6,129 bases of DNA, taken from positions 1 to 6,129 of the forward strand of contig JBIKLA010000044.1 of the NCBI GenBank assembly GCA_044360075.1, written 5' to 3'. Origin of the DNA: OMII01 sp947467385. GTDB lineage: Bacteria; Bdellovibrionota_C; UBA2361; OMII01. Under the pieces are notes generated by a model. The model was not told where the DNA came from. It was given only the letters and a program-made list of their open reading frames with translations, and made no database searches. This document shows, piece by piece, positions 1 through 4,290 of the stretch. How positions within the stretch are numbered: the stretch's first letter is position 1; each line of letters starts with the position of its first letter. The position numbers were made by a program, and so were the translations under genes.

Positions 1-17
1 GTGGGCGCTCCTCATCT

Positions 18-91
18 CCCCAGTATTTCTCCTATCTCGACTTTGCTACGCAAAGATCTCGATGACGGCTTAGGGGGCGTGACCCTAAGAA
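18..91. repeat. Hairpin-bearing tandem repeat, unit 1
   Basis: First unit of a 74-bp tandem repeat. Bases 18-76 are identical to 92-150 (59 of 59). The unit has two hairpins. The first is CTTTGC (41-46) / GCAAAG (50-55) with loop TAC, flanked by two copies of ATCTCGA. The second is CTTAGGG (69-75) / CCCTAAG (83-89) with a 7-base loop. Together they resemble the REP/palindromic-unit class of intergenic elements. That class assignment is an inference from architecture only. No coding potential was recognised. The flanking pattern (59-base repeat, about 15 bases between) is not a CRISPR, because the spacing segment is itself one arm of the hairpin. Confidence 0.85.
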
Positions 92-165
92 CCCCAGTAT
101 TTCTCCTATCTCGACTTTGCTACGCAAAGATCTCGATGACGGCTTAGGGGCAGCGCCCCTAAGGA
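92..165. repeat. Hairpin-bearing tandem repeat, unit 2
   Basis: Second unit, starting exactly 74 bases after the first. It has the same CTTTGC/GCAAAG hairpin (115-120 / 124-129). Its second hairpin is a better palindrome than in unit 1: CTTAGGGGC (143-151) / GCCCCTAAG (155-163) with loop AGC. A further phase start, CCCCAG, occurs at 166, again exactly 74 bases on. That third unit quickly diverges and retains only TATCTCGAC at about 189-197. The period and the conserved arms indicate a tandem duplication of an older palindromic element. Confidence 0.85.
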
Positions 166-350
166 CCCCAGCAGCTCCCCCTACCAGTTATCTCGACAGC
201 GGCCTCCTATATCTCCTTCCCCTGTAGCCCGGCTACTCTCTTTCCCCTTTAGCCAAGTGCTCTCCCTGCCACCCTCTCTGCTACCCGCCCACACACACAA
301 CTTCCCCACCTCGGATTCTCTCCCCATGGCAAAGCCCATGAAACACCGCC

Positions 351-389
351 CAAAGATCGCGCTGACGGCTTAGGGGCGACGCCCCTAAG
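351..389. repeat. Degenerate copy of repeat, right half only
   Basis: Bases 351-377 match 125-151 of unit 2 with two mismatches in 27. They are followed by the same type of hairpin, CTTAGGGGC (369-377) / GCCCCTAAG (381-389), with loop GAC instead of AGC. The loop differs while both arms are kept, which suggests that the palindrome rather than the primary sequence is conserved. The left half of the unit (the CTTTGC arm and the preceding CCCCAG block) is missing here. Confidence 0.7.
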
Positions 390-448
390 AGTCCGGTAGT
401 GATGCCTTTACAATGTGACCGCCCGTACCCTCAAACGGCCACCCCCAG

Positions 449-464
449 CTCGACTTTGCTGCGC
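449..464. repeat. Fragment of repeat, left half only
   Basis: CTCGACTTTGCTGCGC matches the left hairpin of the repeat units (CTCGACTTTGCTACGC in unit 1) with one mismatch. The matching arm decays after this. It is a short match, so it is only suggestive, but it lies in the same intergenic region as three other copies and carries the half that the 351-389 copy lacks. Confidence 0.4.
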
Positions 465-495
465 GAGGGGAATTGTAGCCGCACCCCAGAGGGCT

Positions 496-1371
496 TTAGC
501 TTCGCCTGCGTCGGCGGGGCGGGGATGAGGGTTTGAGGCGGGCCGAGTCCTTTTTGCCCTTTAAGGGGCGTTGTGGGCGCGCCTGGGCCTCTCGGCGATT
601 GGGGAGAGCGCCTTCGGTACGCGATGGCTTTTCCTGCCCCACTTCGCGGGCATGCATCAGCACCTTCCTGCGCACCTGCTGGTACTCCTTCAAGGTAAGG
701 ACACGAACCTGCCCTGCTTCAAGCTTGCCGAGGCGGAAGGGGCCATATTGAGTGCGCTTGAGCTTCATGACGGGATAACCGAGCTTGTCGAACACCCGGC
801 GCACAACACGATTGCGCCCTTCCTGGATGGAGATTTCAACCCACGTCGACTTCTCATCGCTCCTCAAGATAGAGCCTTGCGCCTTCACCACACCGTCCGA
901 CAGCTTCACGCCACGCGCAAGCTTCGCTAGCACATCCTCACTTACGGAACCCTCAACGCGCGCCCAATAGATTCGCTCGAACTCAAAGCGCGGGTGCATC
1001 AGCATCTCGGCCATCTCGCCGTCGTTTGTAAGCACCATAAGGCCTGTCGAATCCCAGTCGAGGCGCCCGACGGGAAAGTAGGACCGGTAGTGCTTCGTGA
1101 GAAAGTCTGCAACCGTGCGGCGACCCTCAGGATCGCTCAGCGTGGAAACCACCCCGCGCGGCTTATTGAGCAGCATGATCCCCTTCGGGGCGGCATGCAC
1201 CACGCGGCGATTAACCTCGATCTTGTCAACATACGGATCAACCTTGGCCCCGAGCTGGTTTACGACCTTCCCGTTTACCTGAACCCTGCCCTCGGTGATG
1301 AACTGCTCCATCTTGCGGCGCGAGCCAACACCGCACTCAGCCAAAAACTTCTGCAGTCGAACTTGTGGCAT
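496..1371 (-). CDS. rluB: 23S rRNA pseudouridine synthase, RluB-like
   Basis: This enzyme of the RsuA/RluB/RluE/RluF family converts a specific uridine of 23S rRNA to pseudouridine in the cytoplasm; RluB modifies the peptidyl-transferase-region helix 89 area. An N-terminal S4 RNA-binding domain covers about residues 3-50. The catalytic domain has KPRGVVST (70-77), GRLDWDSTGLMVLTNDG (102-118) with the expected catalytic Asp105, and EGRNRVVRRVF (184-194). Residues about 242-291 form a basic, proline- and arginine-rich tail, probably disordered and RNA-contacting. The start is supported by GAGG (complement at 1377-1380) five bases before ATG. It is the last gene of the rlmB-scpA-scpB-rluB cluster, 26 bases after scpB, an arrangement common in bacteria. 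RsuA-type or RluE/F specificity cannot be fully excluded from sequence alone, but the scpB neighbourhood favours RluB. Confidence 0.94.
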   Translation of the reverse strand: MPQVRLQKFLAECGVGSRRKMEQFITEGRVQVNGKVVNQLGAKVDPYVDKIEVNRRVVHAAPKGIMLLNKPRGVVSTLSDPEGRRTVADFLTKHYRSYFPVGRLDWDSTGLMVLTNDGEMAEMLMHPRFEFERIYWARVEGSVSEDVLAKLARGVKLSDGVVKAQGSILRSDEKSTWVEISIQEGRNRVVRRVFDKLGYPVMKLKRTQYGPFRLGKLEAGQVRVLTLKEYQQVRRKVLMHAREVGQEKPSRTEGALPNRREAQARPQRPLKGKKDSARLKPSSPPRRRRRS

Positions 1372-1376
1372 ACGAT

Positions 1377-1380
1377 CCTC
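1377..1380 (-). promoter_or_regulatory. rluB ribosome binding site
   Basis: GAGG on the minus strand lies five bases upstream of the rluB ATG (1369-1371). It supports that start codon and lies in the 26-base scpB-rluB gap. Confidence 0.7.
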
Positions 1381-1397
1381 AACAACTCTCAGGATTT

Positions 1398-2192
1398 TTA
1401 CGATTGGGCGGGCTGGTCTTGCCCCGAAGCTTGGTCCGTAGACGGAAGCGACTGATCAACCTCTGGGCCATCAACCTCGCTTTCCTCCGCCGTCACTGAC
1501 ACCTCGAGCGCCTCGCCCGGCTCCTTCACGAGCGCCTTGAGGTCGCGCATGGCGGGCAGTGAAGCGAGCGACGGAAGTCCGAAAACTTTGAGAAAATCCT
1601 CGGTCGTTCCGTAGAGCGCTGGCTGGCCAACCGACGCCTGGTACCCCAAAATCTTAACTAGGTTGCGCTCGATAAGGGTCTTTATAGTCGGAGCAACGTC
1701 GACACCACGGATCTTGTCTATCTCGCTCTTAACAACAGGCTGCTGGTAAGCGATCACAGCCAGCGTCTCAAGCGCAGCCTGGGAGAGCCGCCGCGGCTTC
1801 ACCGCCATAAGCTGGCGCACGTAGTCAGCGAAGATCGCCTTCGTGCGCAGCTGCAGCTTCTCCGCAACCACAACTACTTCAAGGCCACGATCCTCCCCCG
1901 CACACAACTTCTGGAGCTCATCAGCGAGGACCAAAACCTCGGCCTTAGTGCAGACGAGGATCTCCTGGATTCGGGCAATAGAGAGCGGATCTCCGCTCGC
2001 CAGGAGGAGCGCCTCAAGCAGCGCCACCGCTTGCCGCTCAGTAAGGGCCGGCCGCTGCGGGGTCTCGCTCTCCTCCTGCGCTTCGGTAACCTCACCAGCA
2101 CCCGCGGCCATGATCGCGTCGGTTGCCTGATCCTCCTGTGCCTTAACGCCGTTCTCCTCGTGGGCTCCGGTCGTTTTTTCTCTCTCCGTCAT
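1398..2192 (-). CDS. scpB: Chromosome segregation/condensation protein ScpB
   Basis: ScpB is a dimeric winged-helix (kite) subunit that binds the ScpA kleisin within the SMC-ScpAB complex, which compacts and segregates the chromosome. The signature is clear: LSQAALETLAVIAYQQP (136-152), EIDKIRGVD (157-165), and YGTTEDFLKVFGLPSLASLP (194-213). The reading frame is open 23 codons further upstream to an ATG at 2261. I choose the internal ATG (2190-2192) because AAGGAG lies five bases before it, the upstream ATG has no ribosome binding site, and the extra residues are encoded by a low-complexity tandem repeat. The resulting 264 residues exceed the usual roughly 170-220. The excess is an acidic N-terminal extension (about 1-48) and an acidic C-terminal tail (about 222-264), both probably disordered. 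It follows scpA by 87 bases. Confidence 0.96.
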   Translation of the reverse strand: MTEREKTTGAHEENGVKAQEDQATDAIMAAGAGEVTEAQEESETPQRPALTERQAVALLEALLLASGDPLSIARIQEILVCTKAEVLVLADELQKLCAGEDRGLEVVVVAEKLQLRTKAIFADYVRQLMAVKPRRLSQAALETLAVIAYQQPVVKSEIDKIRGVDVAPTIKTLIERNLVKILGYQASVGQPALYGTTEDFLKVFGLPSLASLPAMRDLKALVKEPGEALEVSVTAEESEVDGPEVDQSLPSTDQASGQDQPAQS

Positions 2193-2197
2193 GGCAA

Positions 2198-2203
2198 CTC
2201 CTT
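2198..2203 (-). promoter_or_regulatory. scpB ribosome binding site
   Basis: AAGGAG on the minus strand lies five bases before the ATG at 2190-2192. It is the strongest Shine-Dalgarno match in the cluster and decides the internal scpB start over the upstream ATG at 2259-2261. It forms the end of the last unit of the tandem repeat in this spacer. Confidence 0.8.
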
Positions 2204-2257
2204 GGTCGAAAACAAACTTGGTCGAAAAAAACTTAGCCGAAAACAAACTGCGCGAAA
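2198..2257 (-). repeat. Four-unit T-rich tandem repeat in the scpA-scpB spacer
   Basis: Read on the minus strand there are four consecutive units: TTTCGCGCAGTTTGT (2257-2243), TTTCGGCTAAGTTTT (2242-2228), TTTCGACCAAGTTTGT (2227-2212) and TTTCGACCAAGGAG (2211-2198). The repeat occupies most of the 87-base gap between scpA and scpB. In the last unit the usual AAGTTTG is replaced by AAGGAG, which is the scpB ribosome binding site. The units total a length that keeps the scpB frame open, so a longer, probably untranslated, reading frame appears. A role in spacing or translation of scpB is an inference. Confidence 0.8.
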
Positions 2258-2279
2258 CCATTCGCGTGAATTTTGACGG

Positions 2280-3080
2280 CTACGCAGCCACTTCCTCAAG
2301 GATCGGGTCGGCGTCATTGGCGGGCACCGCATCGGCGTCGGCCAGCCGAATCTGAATCTCGCCCTTCGGCCCCTCTTGCACCACAGCGATCATTCGCCGA
2401 CGGCACAGCTCCAAGAGCGCGATGAAGATGCCTATCGCCACACCCCGGTCGCGCGTGCCTCCAAGCACCCCTGAGAAGCTCGTCGCCCCGCCAGCAAACT
2501 TCAGCGAGTCGATCACCATCCGCATCCGATCCATGACGGAAACCGAATCGATCGTGATCGAAAACACCGAGCTCTTCTCTCCCAGTTTTTGCAGGACCTT
2601 CTGGAACGCCCGCGCGAGAAGCTCTGATTCGTGAGAGGCCAGCGGAATGAGCAACGGGTCAATCTTGGTGGCTTTCACCGGCGCGGCGAACACATCATGC
2701 CCGAGTGCCGGGCGCGACCCGATATCACTCGCGGCCAGGCGATACGCCTCAAGCTCGCGCAGACGCTCAAGCAACTTCTCGTGAGGATCGATCATGTCGC
2801 CGTTTTCGTCGGGTATGAGCTCAACCGGATCGTTGAGAAGCACGCTTGCCTTCACCGACAGCAGCGTCGCTGCTATCACGAGGTACTCAGCCGCCACCTC
2901 GACGTCGTAATACTTAAGCGCCTTGATGCACTCCAGATACTGGCCCGTCACGTCTGCCAGGGACACCTTCTCGATCGGTAGCTCTCGCTTCTTCACAAGA
3001 TGGAGCAGAAGGTCGATCGGACCATCGAAAAGATCCAGGCGAACCTCAAAAAAACGGGAATACTGCTCAACTGAACTCAT
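2280..3080 (-). CDS. scpA: Chromosome segregation/condensation protein ScpA (kleisin)
   Basis: ScpA bridges the heads of the SMC dimer and binds ScpB, closing the condensin ring on the nucleoid. The 266 residues fit the family length. The N-terminal SMC-neck binding region has FDGPIDLLLHLVKKRELPI (18-36) and QYLE (47-50). YLVIAATLLSVKASVLL (66-82) is the second family block. The middle (about 85-170) is the ScpB-binding segment. The C-terminal winged helix, which contacts the SMC head, includes ALLELCRRRMIAVVQEG (221-237) and ends in an acidic tail. The ATG start fits the usual distance to the FDGP motif. No Shine-Dalgarno sequence stands before it, although rlmB ends only 21 bases upstream, so translational coupling or reinitiation is possible. 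Confidence 0.96.
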   Translation of the reverse strand: MSSVEQYSRFFEVRLDLFDGPIDLLLHLVKKRELPIEKVSLADVTGQYLECIKALKYYDVEVAAEYLVIAATLLSVKASVLLNDPVELIPDENGDMIDPHEKLLERLRELEAYRLAASDIGSRPALGHDVFAAPVKATKIDPLLIPLASHESELLARAFQKVLQKLGEKSSVFSITIDSVSVMDRMRMVIDSLKFAGGATSFSGVLGGTRDRGVAIGIFIALLELCRRRMIAVVQEGPKGEIQIRLADADAVPANDADPILEEVAA

Positions 3081-3101
3081 ACAGAAACAGGCTACATTAC
3101 T

Positions 3102-3929
3102 TTAACTCGCTTTAACATCCCCCATGTTTCTGTGCTGCAGTGCAGCCGCGTGCAGCATCACGGATGTTGCCTGCGACACATTGAGGGACGAGACCTGCCC
3201 GTACATTGGGATAAACACTCTAAAATCGAGCGCCTTCTGGACGAGCGGCTGAATGCCATCCCCCTCCGAGCCCATAACGATGGCACACCTTTCAGGGAAC
3301 TGGAATTTTTCAAGCGGCGACGCGTCCGGGGCAACCACCGCCCCTGCCAGCCATACGCCCGCTTTTTTAAGGGTCTCAAGACCCTGGTGCAGGTTAGAAA
3401 CCGGGCAAAGCTGGAGGAGCTCGCTGGCCCCAACACTCGCCTTCGCCACAACCGGCCCAAGGGGTGCGCCCCTGTTCTTCGACCAGATTACTGCATCGAT
3501 CCCGAAACACTCCGCCGCCCGCAGGATAGCGCCGAAATTCTGTGGATCAACAACCCCGTCGAGGGCCAAGATCCGCACAAAGGGCTCAGTTGAAGCAAAC
3601 TCGCATAGGTCATCGAGCGATAGCAGATGCCTGGAAGATACTTGCGCCACTACCCCCTGGTGAGAGTCCGAATTCACTAAGGCATCGAGATCAGCGCGAG
3701 ACACCTCCGTTACTGGCACATCAAGTCTTCGAACGTCGCTTTCAAGGGTGGCGCGCCGACCATCAGGCGCTGCGCGCCCATGCCCCTTAGACTCCGCAAT
3801 ATACAAGTGCTCAAGCCGCTCCGGCCGATGGCGAAGCACCTCCTCGACGCAGTTTCGCCCCATTATGAGGCCCTGAGGATTCGGTGTTGGCTCACGACGA
3901 GCCTGGCTGGGTTTGTGGCGTCTAGACAT
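3102..3929 (-). CDS. rlmB: 23S rRNA 2'-O-methyltransferase RlmB-like (SpoU/TrmH family)
   Basis: This is an S-adenosylmethionine-dependent SPOUT-class RNA ribose methyltransferase. The RlmB subfamily methylates the 2'-OH of a conserved guanosine in 23S rRNA (G2251 in E. coli). An N-terminal L30e-like substrate-binding domain spans about residues 20-100, with GRNCVEEVLRHRPERLEHLYI (24-44) and SHQGVVAQV (89-97). The knotted catalytic domain has motif 1 DPQNFGAILRAAECFG (128-143), motif 2 MGSEGDGI (219-226), and motif 3 IPMYGQVSSLNVSQA (240-254), in which the SLNVS segment binds the cofactor. A basic 20-residue N-terminal extension precedes the domain. A start at Met23 is possible but would leave almost no lead-in. 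The ribosome binding site is weak. It is the first gene of the minus-strand cluster. A tRNA-modifying TrmH-type specificity is less likely but not excluded. Confidence 0.92.
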   Translation of the reverse strand: MSRRHKPSQARREPTPNPQGLIMGRNCVEEVLRHRPERLEHLYIAESKGHGRAAPDGRRATLESDVRRLDVPVTEVSRADLDALVNSDSHQGVVAQVSSRHLLSLDDLCEFASTEPFVRILALDGVVDPQNFGAILRAAECFGIDAVIWSKNRGAPLGPVVAKASVGASELLQLCPVSNLHQGLETLKKAGVWLAGAVVAPDASPLEKFQFPERCAIVMGSEGDGIQPLVQKALDFRVFIPMYGQVSSLNVSQATSVMLHAAALQHRNMGDVKAS

Positions 3930-3939
3930 AGAGATTACC

Positions 3940-3959
3940 GGTACAAGGTACCTTTTTTT
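3940..3959 (+). terminator. Short hairpin plus T-run upstream of rlmB
   Basis: GGTAC (3940-3944) / GTACC (3948-3952) with loop AAG is followed on the plus strand by seven Ts (3953-3959). This has the shape of a plus-strand terminator, but the stem is only five pairs and no plus-strand gene ends here. It may act only against antisense transcription leaving the rlmB cluster. On the minus strand the same hairpin sits in the rlmB 5' leader, just before the ATG. The assignment is weak. Confidence 0.25.
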
Positions 3960-3996
3960 CGAGCCGTTGAAAAACGCACGCCTAGATTTTTGGAGT

Positions 3997-4025
3997 TTAC
4001 CTCTTAAGAACCTGAATTTTATAGC
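3997..4025 (+). promoter_or_regulatory. Possible plus-strand promoter
   Basis: TTACCT (3997-4002), 17 bases, then TATAGC (4020-4025) resembles weak sigma-70 boxes reading toward the structured intergenic region and the zinc-ribbon gene. It overlaps the possible rlmB promoter on the other strand. If used, transcription would begin near 4032 and leave a leader of about 260 bases before the downstream start codon. Confidence 0.25.
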
Positions 4026-4042
4026 TAGTGCGGTTTTGGCAA
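4016..4042 (-). promoter_or_regulatory. Possible promoter of the rlmB-scpA-scpB-rluB cluster
   Basis: On the minus strand TTGCCA (complement at 4037-4042) matches the -35 consensus in five of six positions. TAAAAT (complement at 4016-4021) matches the -10 consensus in five of six. The 15-base spacing is shorter than the preferred 17. It would give an 80-base leader before the rlmB ATG. The position in a divergent spacer is right for a cluster promoter, but this is a sequence match only. Confidence 0.35.
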
Positions 4043-4052
4043 AGTCCTTATA

Positions 4053-4154
4053 CTCCTGAAACTACAGGAGCGCTGGGAGGCATGGTCGGCACACCATGCC
4101 GAAGAGGGCGTCCTGGCACAAAAAAGTCGGATGTCGGGCTGTTGGGCGGCATCC
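4053..4154 (+). ncRNA. Candidate structured RNA or leader, family unknown
   Basis: CTCCTG (4053-4058) pairs perfectly with CAGGAG (4065-4070). The same CAGGA can instead pair with TCCTG (4111-4115), extended by CGCT (4071-4074) with GGCG (4107-4110). That alternative encloses a perfect 8-bp hairpin, GGCATGGT (4079-4086) / ACCATGCC (4093-4100). The two folds exclude each other, as in many switching leaders. A third hairpin, GGATGTC (4129-4135) / GGCATCC (4148-4154), contains a T-G pair that is pairable only in plus-strand RNA. I do not recognise a known family. GC-rich DNA yields chance hairpins, so this stays a candidate. It lies about 140-240 bases upstream of the zinc-ribbon gene. Confidence 0.3.
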
Positions 4155-4290
4155 TGAGTTTAAGGTACGCAGGCTGGATAAACAGCGGTTATCGCCCCCT
4201 TGCTTGGGACGGACACCCTGTTGATCAGCCTTACGGCTAAGCGAAGGCGCTTTAGTCGGTGCGAGTGGCTGGACTGTCGTACGGATCTTC

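Larger units (their letters stand above)
1..495. other. Gene-free repeat-rich intergenic region
   Basis: No convincing coding sequence is visible on either strand. The left part is a two-unit tandem repeat with hairpins, described separately. From about 200 to 324 the plus strand is strongly pyrimidine-biased: in 221-320, 73 of 100 bases are C or T, including a short CA run at 291-299. A small hairpin is possible at 325-340 (CATGG/CCATG). Further repeat fragments lie at 351-389 and 449-464. The region is downstream of rluB, so it may contain the 3' end of the rlmB-scpA-scpB-rluB transcript, but no hairpin followed by a T-run directly after the rluB stop was seen. The gene on the left side of this region is outside the window. 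Confidence 0.7.
3930..4290. other. Divergent intergenic region, structured but gene-free
   Basis: This interval of about 360 bases separates the minus-strand rlmB cluster from the plus-strand zinc-ribbon gene. No convincing protein is encoded; a 70-codon open frame at 4028-4240 has no family resemblance and no clear ribosome binding site. The interval contains overlapping promoter-like boxes around 3997-4042 and at least six short perfect hairpins: 3940-3952, 4053-4070, 4079-4100, 4129-4154 (with one G-T pair), 4177-4193 and 4227-4238. A further one at 4237-4255 has a single bulge. No TTCRA loop was seen, so no tRNA is indicated. Signatures of 6S RNA, tmRNA, RNase P, SRP RNA and common riboswitches were not found. 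Confidence 0.7.

Noticed and set aside
18..165. CRISPR array
   Set aside because: Only two full units exist, the repeat is 59 bases, and the short interval between them is an arm of a hairpin rather than a unique spacer. No cas gene is present.
571..1455. Plus-strand open frames opposite rluB (571-930 and 994-1455)
   Set aside because: They are antisense shadows of the well-supported rluB gene and show no domain of their own.
2193..2261. 23-residue N-terminal extension of ScpB from the ATG at 2259-2261
   Set aside because: There is no ribosome binding site before that ATG, the residues come from a T-rich tandem repeat, and a strong AAGGAG precedes the internal ATG.
4028..4240. 70-codon plus-strand open frame in the intergenic region
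   Set aside because: No recognisable motif, no clear ribosome binding site, and the interval is better explained by hairpins and promoter-like sequence.
4030..4260. 6S RNA, tmRNA, SRP RNA or a known riboswitch
   Set aside because: The length and hairpins invite a 6S call, but no long closing stem pairs the two ends, and no tmRNA, SRP or common riboswitch consensus was seen.
4263..4279. Stretch resembling the 5' end of bacterial RNase P RNA (GAGTGGCTGGACTGTCG)
   Set aside because: The universally conserved GAGGAAAGTCC-type segment and the other conserved RNase P regions do not follow; the zinc-ribbon gene begins instead. Chance similarity is the simpler reading.
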